DNA of 64,000 bases from Corylus avellana (lineage: Eukaryota; Streptophyta; Magnoliopsida; Fagales; Betulaceae): assembly GCF_901000735.1 (NCBI RefSeq), contig NC_081549.1:3234942-3298941 (forward strand). Direction: 5' to 3'. The position numbers and the translations under genes were made by a program. The notes beneath the pieces are model-generated. The model made no database searches. It saw only the letters and a program-made list of their open reading frames with translations, and was not told where the DNA came from. Positions within the stretch are counted from its first letter, which is position 1. The number at the start of each line of letters is the position of its first letter. Below, in pieces: positions 37,767 through 48,380 of the stretch.

Positions 37767-39731
37767 ATGTTAGCTCTTTTTCGAGTATCAACCAGTGCCA
37801 GACAATTTAGCAGTATTGTTAGATCGCCTATCTTGAACTGTGTCCAAGTTATTATCCCACTTCTGTGCGATCTCAAGGTTCTCTATGGATCCCGAATTGA
37901 TCTTTACCACTCGGTGAATGAGCCGGGAATGGACAAATTTGCGATACCCGGAAGAGATTATAGCGCCAACTCGGGTGTGGCGCGGTCTAACTGGTTGATT
38001 ACTAAGCTCTGCAAAGAAGGAAAAATTTGCGAAGCACGCCTGGTGTTTGATAATATGTGTGAGAGAGATGTGGTCACATGGACTACGGTGATCACGGGGT
38101 ATATTAAGTGTGGGATGGTTGATGAGGCGAGGAGGTTGTTTGATAGAGTGGATGCTAAAAAGAATGTGATTACTTGGACTGCTTTGGTTAGTGGGTATAT
38201 AAGGTTGAATAGGATTAAGGAAGCTGAGAGGTTGTTCTATGAGATGCCAGTTAAAAATGTGGTTTCTTGGAACACAATGATTGATGGGTATGCGAGAAAT
38301 GGTAAAGCTGATTTGGCTTTGGATTTGTTTGAGAGGATGCCGGAGAGGAATGTGGTTTCTTGGAACACTATTATAACAGCTTTGGCACAATGTGGGAGGA
38401 TTGACCAGGCACAGAGGCTTTTTGAACAGATGTGTGAAAGGGATGTGATCTCGTGGACGGCAATGGTTGCCGGTTTATCAAGAAATGGAAGGATTGACGA
38501 GGCACGGTTACTTTTTGATAGGATGCCTGAAAGGAATATCGTTTCGTGGAATGCTATGATTACTGGTTATGCGCAGCATAAGAGGTTGGATGAGGCCCTT
38601 GACTTGTTTGGGAGAATGCCGGAGAGGGACTTGCCTTCATGGAATACCATGATTACTGGATTTATTCAGAATGGGGAGTTAACTAGGGCATGGAAGTTGT
38701 TTAATGAAATGCCCCAAAAGAATGTGATATCTTGGACTGCGATTATCACAGGATATATTCAAGATGGGCAAAGTGAAGAAGCATTGAAGATTTTCATGAA
38801 AATGCTGGTGGCTGATGGGGTGAAACCTAATCAGGGAACTTTCGTGTCTGTTTTGGGTGCTTGTAGTGATCTAGCTGGTCTTAGTGAGGGACAGCAAGTT
38901 CATCAGATGATAAGTAAAACAGCCTATCAGGATCGTCCATTTGTGGTATCAGCACTCATAAACATGTATTCAAAGTGTGGAGAGTTGGGTACAGCTAGGA
39001 AGATGTTTGATGATGGGATGACAAGCCATAGGGATTTGATTTCTTGGAATGGTATGGTTGCGGCCTATGCACACCATGGATGTGGCAGAGAGGCAATTAA
39101 TTTGTTCAATGAAATGCGGGAATCAGGGTTCCAACCTGATGATGTCACCTATGTGGGGTTGCTCTCAGCTTGCAGCCATGCTGGTTTGGTGGAGGAGGGG
39201 CTAAAGTATTTTGATGAGCTTGTGAGAGATAGGTCCATAATCGTGAGAGAAGATCACTACACATGCTTGGTTGATCTCTGTGTACGTGCAGGGAGGCTAA
39301 AAGAGGCTTTTGATTTTATAAAGCGACTTGGCACTAAGCCAGCTGCTTCTGTTTTGGGGGCTTTACTTGCTGGATGTAATGTTCATGGGGATGTGGACAT
39401 AGGAAAGCTGGCCGCAGAGGAGCTTTTAGAAGTGGAGCCAGAGAACGCAGGCACTTATTTGTTGTTGTCTAACATATATGCTTCAGCAGGGAAATGGAGA
39501 GAAGCTGCTAAAGTGAGGTTGAAAATGAAGGATAGGGGGTTGAAGAAGCAGCCTGGTTGCAGTTGGATAGATATTGGGAATAGTTCGCATGTGTTTGTAG
39601 TTGGTGATAAGTCTCATCGTCAGTCTGAACTTATTTGTTCTTTACTTCATGAACTTCATGCAAAGATAAAGAAGGTTGGATACGTCCCAAATGATGATAT
39701 GATAGGAGATGAGGAATTTTCAGCGACGTAA
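37767..39731 (+). CDS. COD1: PLS-class PPR protein, E+ subgroup (At2g35030/COD1-like), mitochondrial
   Basis: Intronless, 654 residues. ATG at 37767 is the first in frame; the open frame extends slightly upstream only through a TTG. The N terminus is basic and serine-rich without acidic residues (MLALFRVSTSARQFSSIVRS), fitting mitochondrial import. A long array of alternating PPR motifs follows, many ending in the diagnostic MPERNVVSWNTMI or RDVISWTAMV strings. Next come a GVKPN long motif, the E motif (GALLAGCNVHGDVDIGK, AGTYLLLSNIYASAGKW) and E+ (KKQPGCSWIDIG, VGDKSHRQSE). The protein stops without a DYW deaminase domain, so editing would need a DYW partner in trans. Domain order and sequence match Arabidopsis At2g35030, reported (from memory) as COD1, a C-to-U editing factor for mitochondrial cox2 and nad4 transcripts. 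The orthology is inferred. Confidence 0.9.
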   Translation: MLALFRVSTSARQFSSIVRSPILNCVQVIIPLLCDLKVLYGSRIDLYHSVNEPGMDKFAIPGRDYSANSGVARSNWLITKLCKEGKICEARLVFDNMCERDVVTWTTVITGYIKCGMVDEARRLFDRVDAKKNVITWTALVSGYIRLNRIKEAERLFYEMPVKNVVSWNTMIDGYARNGKADLALDLFERMPERNVVSWNTIITALAQCGRIDQAQRLFEQMCERDVISWTAMVAGLSRNGRIDEARLLFDRMPERNIVSWNAMITGYAQHKRLDEALDLFGRMPERDLPSWNTMITGFIQNGELTRAWKLFNEMPQKNVISWTAIITGYIQDGQSEEALKIFMKMLVADGVKPNQGTFVSVLGACSDLAGLSEGQQVHQMISKTAYQDRPFVVSALINMYSKCGELGTARKMFDDGMTSHRDLISWNGMVAAYAHHGCGREAINLFNEMRESGFQPDDVTYVGLLSACSHAGLVEEGLKYFDELVRDRSIIVREDHYTCLVDLCVRAGRLKEAFDFIKRLGTKPAASVLGALLAGCNVHGDVDIGKLAAEELLEVEPENAGTYLLLSNIYASAGKWREAAKVRLKMKDRGLKKQPGCSWIDIGNSSHVFVVGDKSHRQSELICSLLHELHAKIKKVGYVPNDDMIGDEEFSAT

Positions 39732-41300
39732 GTCTTGAATTGGCAGGAGTTTGATGATACTACCTAGAGGTGACATGCAGAATCCGCCAAAAATAGTTGC
39801 CCATATTTAATTGGAGAAGAGCCTGTTCATCAATGGTGATTTGTGAGTTAAAATGATGGGCTAAATGCATAATTGGCATTTGCGATTTACCTCTTTTTCA
39901 AAAAGGTATTGGGGTTTTAAGAAGTGACCAAATTAATACTTTGTACTTTTTTCAATTTGATTCTTTCGTCCATCTACTTATTAAAAATCTAATGAAATTC
40001 TTGAAAAGCCATGTAAAACCAATAAAATATTGTCGCTCATACAAAATACCATCTCAGTTTGATAAAAAAAAAATAAATAAATAACAAAGGTGGTTGATGG
40101 GGTGGCTCTCTCCTCTCCGTCACACGGGGTAGTGGGTGTGGGGTAGGGAGAGGGAGGCCAGTCTTTTGTTTTTTTTTTTTTTAACCAAAGCGGAAGAGAG
40201 GGAATGAGGCAGTCATTCATGAAGAAGGTTTTGAGATTGTTGGATCACCCCTAACCTAGGAGGGGTGGTTTGGGCACCTCCTTAGGGGGTTTTCAAGGTG
40301 GCTCGGGTTCACTTGGGGAGTGATTTGTTCACCTTTGAAAAAAAATTTTGAAGTAGCTTGAACAACTACTAACTTGTGAGGGTATTTTCAAAGAGTTTTT
40401 CAGGGTAGTAGCCCAATGGGGGTTAATCCGACCAACCCTTAATACGGTTTTTAGGGTAGCTCGAGCCACCTCGAAAACTCCCTAAAAACATAAATAACTC
40501 AACTCAAAACATCCTTCCAAAAAAAAAAAACTCAACTCAAAACATAAACAACTCAATTCAAATATAAAACACTCGTAATTTTTTATATATATTTATGTCA
40601 TGTCAAAATACTTTTTCAAACCAAAAACAAAATACACCATCCAAAAACACCTTAACAAATAAAGTTATAAACTATAAATATCTTTGCTTTTAACATAGCT
40701 ATAAATATCTTGTTTCTTTTTTTTCATTTTCATTTTTTTTTTTTTTTTTTTTTTGAAATTTGAAAGAGCATAAAAATGAAATGGATGAGATAATGACCTC
40801 TTTGTACCTAAGCACCAGAATGAAACAACAGAGTAATGGCCTGGTTTTGGTGGCATTAGGCCTGAAATTGAAATGGTGCATGGTGGTCCTGCACTTCCTC
40901 ATACGTCCATTTCAATCAATTAACTGGGATGCAAATGATGGCGACCTTTAATATAATTTCACTTGGATTTCTTCGTGTCTTGCTGCTTTTCCATATCTTG
41001 CCAGATAGCATGAAAGAGAACTACCATTCTAATTTCTACCATCCCAAACTATGGAAATTTTAGAATACTTTGTTTGTGTGCTGAGAAACGCTAAGAAAAT
41101 TAAACAAAAAATGTTTTTTTTTTTTTTGGATGGACTATGTATAGAATGATCTATTTAAGAACGTTTTAAATAGCAAGAATATATTTGACTAAATTGAACA
41201 CCCATAAAAGCCTTTTAATAACGTACCAATAACATAGGGAGTGATTTTGATATTTTTCCAAAAGAAGAAGAAGAAGAACAATGAGTTTGAATTTTCTTTC
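39732..41300. other. Intergenic; repetitive, no gene seen
   Basis: Holds G-rich/C-rich low-complexity DNA (40080-40480) and a copy of the MITE-like sequence also seen at 2355-2411 (about 40596-40650). A long T-run lies at 40730-40755. No coding signal beyond shadow frames. Confidence 0.55.
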
Positions 41301-41376
41301 TGTTGAGTAAATTCAATGAATTCGACATTTAATCACCCTCTGTTGAGTAAATTCAATGAATTCGACATTTAATCAC
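41301..41376. repeat. Tandem duplication, 36-bp identical units at 40-bp period
   Basis: TGTTGAGTAAATTCAATGAA followed by TTCGACATTTAATCAC occurs at 41301-41336 and 41341-41376 without mismatch. Confidence 0.9.
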
Positions 41377-41983
41377 ACTTTCACATGTGTTTTATTTTTA
41401 AATAATAGGATGAAGAGAAACTTGATGTCTAAGGCAGAATGGAGTATTAGTCAAATGGCTTGATTGAAGGCGAGTCACCAATAATAAAATTATGTTAGGG
41501 ACCATGGTCGGCTGAAGTAGTCGAAAAGACTGTCCCTTGTTCTTTTTCTTCCATTAAATGCCACTTTACTTCCTATGATGAAAGTTGGTATATCATATTA
41601 ATTGCTTCTACAAGTACACATACTCCAGCAGAAGAATGACAATAATTCACAAGTAGTTAAAAACAAGATCATGTTATTGGTTTTATGATAGATATAGGGA
41701 TACCTCTAATGGCTTATTGTTTTTATTGTATTTAAAATGGGTAACGGGAATTAGTCACGAACATTTTACTTAGACGTGATTATAATAGTTCCTTATTCGT
41801 AACGAATCAATGTCTCGAGTGTCTTGAGGGCATAAACGGTAAGGGGTCGCGTGCACTCTCTCAAGTGGGTTCAATCATTGCTCAACCCTAACCTGATCGA
41901 AATCCCAATTGTAGTAGGCTTATAGTCTTTGATGGTATAAAATAGGTTGCACTAGAGATATTGTTAAATAGATGAAATGTGGT

Positions 41984-42092
41984 CCCCAAGATGTAGCTCA
42001 ATCGGCTAGGACTATACTTAATGAAAGTGGAGGTCACTAGTTTGAATCACTCTCCCCCCTCTTGTGTGGACATATCAAAAAAAAAAAAAAAA
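41984..42092 (+). repeat. tRNA-derived SINE with A tail
   Basis: Box-A-like GTAGCTCAATCGGCTAGGA (about 41993-42011) and box-B-like GTTTGAATC (about 42041) lie about 30 bp apart. An A-run follows at about 42078-42092. Related in layout to the copy at 1588-1710. Confidence 0.65.
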
Positions 42093-42790
42093 GATGAAAT
42101 GTGTTTAAGTATTCATTATTATTAGAGGAATTACAACTTTTATTACAAATTACTTATAAATTGACTTGACAATTCACATGACATTTATTCATCAATTACT
42201 AAACTATTAATTTTGATTATGGCTAACAATATCATGCGGACTGTCACGTCAGTTACTAAATAACTAATTTTAATTGTGATTAACATAATAATGCCACTTG
42301 GGTTGCCACATCACCTTCTAAGGAGTTGTAGTTGCCATAACATTTTTCTTTTTTAAGTATTTAATCAAGCTAATATGACCAAGATTGAAACGACCTTTGT
42401 CCTTTCTTATAAAAATAACATGTATTATATATTTTTCTTTGTTTAATGTTTACATTTTTTATTATTATAAGATTGCTTGGGAAATTGGGTGACCCAATTT
42501 GTATGATAATTTGTTTATGGTAATGCTAAGTTGGACATAACAGCTAACAGTCGGTTAAGTTGGGTGAATAACGAACAAATCAATTAGAAAAGCAAGTCTA
42601 AGCTACATCCTGCTATAACAGATTTGAACTTTTTTATTGTAATTGCTTCCATTGTGGAGATCTTCCTTTAAAATTTAAATGGCTTTTTTTTAAGTTATCC
42701 TCTAATAGCATTGCAAATTGCTTCCAATATTTTTACAAGACCTCAAAGATTTTAAATGTTATGATTATATTTATTAAAACTTTATATTTA
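42093..42790. other. Intergenic, no gene seen
   Basis: AT-rich. An internal near-repeat ('attactaaactattaattttgatt' versus 'ttactaaataactaattttaatt') at about 42196-42270 suggests degraded mobile DNA. Confidence 0.5.
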
Positions 42791-42794
42791 GAAC

Positions 42795-43289
42795 GAGAAA
42801 TGCTAGGCTTATAATTTTTTTTTTTTAATTTTTTTTTTTAAAAAAAGAAGAAGGAAAAATACACTTTATCTCCTGAACTATTCATCCCTGTGTACTTTTA
42901 ACCCCAATGTTCAGGGGGGTAAAATGTATTTTCCAAAAAAAAAAAAAAAAAAACTTACAAAGTGACGTGGCACAACTTAATTGAATTTCTCAAAATTTGA
43001 ATGAGATATGCTAGAATCTAATAAAAACTCCATATTTTGCCCATAAAAGTCTATATGGCAAGATGCCACATCATCTTCTTTTTGTTTGTGTTTTGTCTTT
43101 TTCTCTCCACAAAAAATATGATGTGGCATCTTGTCACATGGACTTTTATGGCAAAATGTGGAGTTTTTATTAGATTCTAGCATTTTTCAATCATTTGAAT
43201 TTATCTCATTATCAATCATGTTGTGTCATATCACTTTGTAAGATTTTTTTTTTTTTGGTAAAATATTTTGTAAGTCTAGCATTTCTCAT
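42795..43289. mobile_element. Fold-back MITE with extensive inverted repeats
   Basis: The outer tips GAGAAATGCTAG (42796) and CTAGCATTTCTC (to 43288) are inverted repeats. Inside, CTTACAAAGTGACGTGGCACA (42952) pairs with TGTGTCATATCACTTTGTAAG (to about 43240). The innermost arms, about 43007-43073 and 43121-43187, pair over about 65 bp with few mismatches. T-runs and A-runs have expanded on both sides. Almost the whole element can fold into one hairpin. Confidence 0.8.
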
Positions 43290-44450
43290 TTATAACTCAA
43301 AGCCCGATTATAGAGAGTGCATAAGCCTTGTTTGGAATTGAACTCAAATCAAATATAAATATTAAATTTCAAAAATTCATGTAATTATGGATGCCTTGAG
43401 CGTTTGGAGTCTACACCGAGTGTGCATTTCATGGAAAAAAAATGGTAAAACTTGAGTTTTTTTCACATACTCAAATCCTACATTTACATTTGTAGTCAAA
43501 ACAAAAACAAGAACAAATGTACAAATTTAGGATTGGTGATCCAAATTTGCAAATTTGTTCTTGAGTGATTCATTATGAAAAAAAAAAATATCAAGAAGCA
43601 CTTCTATGTATGCAAAAATTTATCAAATATGATAAATAAAAATATAGTTCATTATGGGAAAAAAACAATTAAAATCCATTTCCATATATGCACAATTTTG
43701 TCAAGTTTAATAAATTAAAAAAGTGCCAAATTCAATTAATATTTGACCTAATTTTGCTTGTTTACCACATATTCCTAGGCTCAAAATCGAAATAGAAAAA
43801 GAAGGGATTTTGGTCGATTTCCATATATGTCAAGATTTTATCTTCCTGCCCCTTTTCAATTTGAATAACAACATTTAAATTCTATATATGTCAAGATTTT
43901 AAATAGAATAACAACATTTAAATTCTAGTAAATCTAATCTGAATCTTAGATCATCTTCTATTGGCATGCCCCTTTTTTTTTTACCCCCTTTTGATTCTTG
44001 GTACTCAAGGAAAATGTGAAAATCACAAAGAACATATATTTTTCAATGCATTGACGGCCAAATACAGTTTACAAGGCCGCAAGGAACAAACTTTTTATGT
44101 CTAACAGAAACAATCATCCATTCAAATAGACCCTTAACCGCATAATCTTCTTCTCCGGTGCCCCCATATAATTGCATTGATTTCATCATCTTCCCCCAAC
44201 CCCCTGAGAGCTCCTCTTCACCAACACAATACTTCTTATCTCTCTGTCTCTCTCTTACTTTCACTCTAAGCCTGAAAAAGCAACCCAATCCATCTCTAGA
44301 AATGTCTCCCTGACAGCAATCAAACTTTCCCAACAGAACATAATCCAAAGCCAAAAGAGAAAAATCCCAAATCAAAAAGGCCTCTCAGAGAAGACAAACC
44401 AAACCAAAAAGTTTGAACCTTTTTCTCATTTTCCTCTCAATCGCTCATTC
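43290..44450. other. Intergenic and 5' region of the GRX-like gene
   Basis: AT-rich with short local repeats ('ttctatatatgtcaagatttta' type, 43820-43925). The last ~200 bp before 44451 are C/A-rich and look like a 5' leader. No gene seen. Confidence 0.5.
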
Positions 44451-45644
44451 ATGGGCTGCTCTTCTTCAAAACCCAACATCCTTTACCCGGAACTCCCCTC
44501 TCACCCTTCTTCTTCGTCGTCATTTTCTGCTTCAGACTCTTCGCATTCTTCACCGCCGGTCACTAGAGCTCTTTCCCTCCCAACCCCACTTGTCCACCAC
44601 CCACCTCTCCGAAAGGGCGACACCCACCACCTTGTGTCTCTCACCTCCACCACCTATGGTTCCCTCCTCCTCATTGACCATCCTGACCCTCCCAAAAATC
44701 CTAACTTGAACGGTCAGGATTTCCCTGTTCACCACAAGATAAGCCCAGTCCCACCAGACCCAGAACACTCTTTGTCGCCAGACTCTGTAATCAACGCCTG
44801 GGAACTCATGGACGGCCTCGACGACTTTGAATCCGATTCCGAAAAGCCCGTCTCGTCGATTTTCGACCGCCCAATCGCCATTCCTAGCAAACCCAGTTCT
44901 ACCGGGTACACGGGCAGTGACGTGTCAGTGAAAAAACTGTCTGATTTGTTTGAATCAGTGAAAAACTCAGAAATCGTTTCTGAAAAATCGTCGTCTTCGA
45001 CGAAACCGCTGTGGCAGCATTTATCCGAGGAAGCTCTGCTATCTAAAATGGATCCCAATGTGGTTTATAGCTATAGGCGCGCATTGTCATCCAGGCAATT
45101 GAATAGCATTCAGCCCAAAGGAATACGATCATTGGGGTCCAGTCCTGTGAGTTTTTCATTTTCCAATAGTTGGTGTTTCTTGCCAGGCAGTGAAGATAGA
45201 ATAGTGATCTATTTTACAAGTTTGAGAGGAATTCGGAAGACGTATGAAGATTGTTGTTCGGTTAGGAAGATATTTAGGGGCTTCAGAGTGCCGGTAGACG
45301 AGAGGGACATTTCCATGGATTCAGAGTACCGAAAGGAGCTGCAAAGCGTGCTGGGAGGAAAGGCAGTGAGCCTGCCGCAAGTGTTTGTTAGGGGGAAGTA
45401 TGTTGGCGGCGCAGAGGAGGTCAAGCAACTCAATGAGGATGGAGAATTGGATAAGCTTTTGGAGGGGTTTCCGATGATGGATCCCGGATTCGTATGCGAC
45501 GGGTGTGGAGATGCCAGGTTCGTGCCGTGCCGGAATTGCAGTGGCAGCCGGAAGGTGTTTGAAGAAGAGGAAGGAGAGTTGAGGAGGTGCCCTGATTGCA
45601 ATGAGAACGGGTTGATTCGGTGCCCGGGTTGCTGCAGCTCATGA
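44451..45644 (+). CDS. Glutaredoxin-like protein with C-terminal CxxC zinc-finger, N-myristoylation signal
   Basis: Intronless, 397 residues. The start MGCSSSKP gives a classic N-myristoylation (MGCxxS) and palmitoylation-type N terminus, which predicts membrane attachment. A long serine/proline-rich, probably disordered region follows to about residue 245. The glutaredoxin fold covers about 248-350: RIVIYFTSLRGIRKTYEDC, then FRVPVDERDISMD, VSLPQVFVRGKYVGGAEEV. The usual redox CxxC/CPYC is replaced by SLRG; the cis-proline (LPQVF) and GG glutathione-site residues remain. Residues about 348-397 hold four CxxC pairs (CDGC, CRNC, CPDC, CPGC) like a DnaJ-type zinc-binding tail. This is a plant-specific GRX family (At3g57070/At2g41330 type by recall). 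Biochemical role unknown; a disulfide reductase role is unlikely without the motif. Confidence 0.9.
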   Translation: MGCSSSKPNILYPELPSHPSSSSSFSASDSSHSSPPVTRALSLPTPLVHHPPLRKGDTHHLVSLTSTTYGSLLLIDHPDPPKNPNLNGQDFPVHHKISPVPPDPEHSLSPDSVINAWELMDGLDDFESDSEKPVSSIFDRPIAIPSKPSSTGYTGSDVSVKKLSDLFESVKNSEIVSEKSSSSTKPLWQHLSEEALLSKMDPNVVYSYRRALSSRQLNSIQPKGIRSLGSSPVSFSFSNSWCFLPGSEDRIVIYFTSLRGIRKTYEDCCSVRKIFRGFRVPVDERDISMDSEYRKELQSVLGGKAVSLPQVFVRGKYVGGAEEVKQLNEDGELDKLLEGFPMMDPGFVCDGCGDARFVPCRNCSGSRKVFEEEEGELRRCPDCNENGLIRCPGCCSS

Positions 45645-47500
45645 ATGTGGATGAATGGATGCATGCCATTGCCAATAACAGATGCATATGTGTTGGTATT
45701 TGTTCTTGAGAAATCCTAGAAAATGTTACAAATCTGTACTGCTACAACTAAGAATGCCTTGAATTTATATATACTTAGGATTTTGTTTGAAATTTTGTTT
45801 ATTCTCATCTGTCATTATTGTTAGGATTTTGGTTTATTTGTTCATTCTCTCTCTGAACAGCATGAAATAAAACCAAAAAGTTTCCCTTTTTAAATCTACT
45901 TCTCCATTTCCTTGAGTTTGTGAAGCTTCCATGTGTATATCTATTTATCCATTTGTGTGAAGATAGATACTCCATTATTTGGATGTGGGCTGGGAGAGTT
46001 GTTGGGGTTATGAATGCTCATTAATTTCTTGGCTGGTGTACATGTGGATGCATAGCATGTGGCTTTCGAAAATTTTGATCTTACTGATCTAATCATCCAT
46101 CATTTGTTGAGAGAGAGTAGTTAGGGAAACCAATCTGAGAAAAAAATTTGTCTTTTGCAATAAAGAAACTCAATAATGTCACTTGTGAAAGGAGTTTCTT
46201 GTGCATGCAAATTACAAATAAGGGCCTGTGTTGGTGCAACTTGCAAGTTTGTGCATTCTTCAGTATCTCTAACAAAAAGAACTCTCATTTGGATAGTTCG
46301 GATAATTGGTTGCTGACTATTCAATTAGAAACAAGGATTTTGATGGGTTGAGCCAAAAATATTTTAGATAGGAGGCCTGCTGCAAACAACTTTACAAATT
46401 ACAGTATAAGTCTCTGCTTTTCTGGTGTTAGTGGGCCATCATGCAATAGTTGCTGTATATAGGTAAACAGGCTGATCAATTGGACCCGTTGCTGGCAATT
46501 TTTGACACGATCGACTTACTAATTTGACATGAATTTAACATAAATTAATCTACATAATTTTATACTTATACCCTAATACGACCTAAACTTGATACACAAT
46601 TCGAATTTTCACTATTACTCTCCAAACTCGACTGGTTCTCCCTCCATCCGAGTTCATTGATTTCTCTTGACTAGGCATGTTTGTCAGCTGAGTTGAAGCC
46701 AACACCTCTTTATGAGGGTATTTATAGCCATTGTCTCCATCTCGTTGCTGTATTTTTCTGGCACGAATGGCTTTTTTAGGTTTGAATATGAAAATATGTG
46801 CCACAAACGCGTCTTTGATTCCCTTTCATTGCTGTATTGTTTCACATAAAATCAAAATGCCTTTGAATATTAGGTTTTTTAATAACAAACCTAAGAAAGG
46901 AAAATTTCCATTGGCAAAGTTGATAATTCTCAAATATTATAGAAAAAGATGTAGCAAACCATAAAAGAAGGCCAAAATTTATGAGAAGCCGATATATATA
47001 TCTACCCAACAGGCAAGAGGGTCTCCCTGCGTGCGTTGCTGAAAGCCTTTCCAATATACATGTACATTCAGTCTGCTATGCAAACTATACCGGTTTGTTG
47101 TTAGAATATATTTTCATAATTGTGATTGTAATCAAATCTGACAATCACAATTATATGGAAATATATTTAGCATTTGTCACCGACTCACCAGCATATTGTA
47201 GGTTGTTATGATCCTAGTTTTTCACATGGGTTAAGTTTAATCTTAACCATGTGTATATAAGCTCTTCATGCTCTCCTCGTAAGTTGGTTTTCAAGAGTGA
47301 GTTCGATCCAAAATTTATATCATAAGTCACTTGATGAAGATTACGGTGCACGGTTCTTTCACCAATGGTCTTTGCACATGCTTTGGAGCATAGTAGGAAC
47401 ATGATTCGAATAGAAATGAACTCTTGGTCACCATGCTCCAAGTTCACACAGAAGTACTGAGTCAGTTGTTCATTAGCTTCAAGCAATTAAACACACAAGA
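45645..47500. other. Intergenic, no gene recognised
   Basis: 3' UTR of the GRX-like gene is likely in the first 300 bp (AATAAAA at about 45867). An imperfect hairpin CACATGGGTTAAG/CTTAACCATGTG lies at 47223-47253. Short frames show no recognisable domains. Confidence 0.5.
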
Positions 47501-47519
47501 TATGCTTTTTTTTAAAAAA

Positions 47520-47711
47520 AAAAAAAAAAATTTCCCCTAAAGTATCAGCAAGAGAGAAGGGGAAGGAAATCAATGAGGGTCTTTTCCACTTTTGATTCTT
47601 ATGGTGGACCCAAAAAAAAAGAGAAGTGAGAATGTTTTCATAACAATGATGGGAAGCAGCCCATTTAGCAAAGTTATGTGCCCGAAGATTTAACTCTCCT
47701 AGAAACCTTGG
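47520..47711 (-). pseudogene. RNase H-like (RVT_3) fragment of a LINE
   Basis: The minus-strand reading PRFLGELNLRAHNFAKWAAS matches the final helix of plant LINE RNase H domains (VPRxxNxxAHxLAKWA). The rest is degenerate. Confidence 0.5.
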
Positions 47712-47752
47712 TAGCAAACCAAGGTTTCTAGGAGATACCTTGGTTTGCTACC
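47696..47752. repeat. Two overlapping, mutually exclusive perfect hairpins
   Basis: Hairpin 1: CTCCTAGAAACCTTGGT (47696-47712) pairs with 47718-47734, 17 bp with a 5-nt loop. Hairpin 2: GGTAGCAAACCAAGGT (47710-47725) pairs with 47737-47752, 16 bp with an 11-nt loop. The arms overlap, so only one can form at a time. Confidence 0.85.
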
Positions 47753-48144
47753 ACCTCCTTTCCCTTTTTCCATACGGCCATACCAAACTACTCTATTAAG
47801 AACATGCGTTATTTAAAACAAATGAGGAAAAAAATTGGTGAGCTTAAAAAATTAAAAGGAATAGACACAATACAATCAAGAAATTTCACACTTTGCTTCC
47901 TATTGCATGTGATTATAGACTTCATAAATAAATAAATAGCGTAATTCTATTTTCATACTTATTTATTACATTTATTTTACACTTGCTAACGTGAAATATT
48001 TTAAATAATTTTTTTTTTTTTTTTTTAAAGTGACTAACATGAAAAGCCACTTAAAACCGAGAACGTCTAGGGAGCTAGCATGAAGATTTTCCAAAAAACT
48101 GCTGTTTCAGGGGAAAACTTCTTACATATAACTAAAGGGTTGTA

Positions 48145-48380
48145 TCAGAAATGAAATGCACTCGGGAGGAGTTCACAATGTCTGTTGAGACTGCTCGCAA
48201 GATATGGTTCTGCCGTAACAAGGTAGCGCGTGCATTCATGAAGGTATTTTTACCCACCCAAACAAGGTAGCGCGTGCAGCCTCCGTGGCCATTGAAGAAT
48301 TTCATGCAGCTCAAATCGTGGATGAGGCACACCATGAACCACTGGAGATATATGGTAACCAAATGTTGGAATAAATAGGA
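48145..48380 (+). pseudogene. LINE linker-region fragment
   Basis: The plus-strand reading ARKIWFCRNKVARAFMKVF, then after a frame change ASVAIEEFHAAQIVDEAHHE, resembles the region between zf-RVT and RNase H in plant LINEs (W..RN....; IEEFHxAQ). An 18-bp string (CAAGGTAGCGCGTGCA type) occurs twice, at about 48219 and 48264. Broken by frameshifts and stops. Confidence 0.45.

Noticed and set aside
37788..38390. 200-codon minus-strand frame
   Set aside because: Antisense shadow of the PPR array; its repeated CVPRNH strings are the reverse reading of the PPR motifs.
45209..45664. 151-codon minus-strand frame
   Set aside because: Antisense shadow of the GRX-like gene in GC-richer coding DNA.
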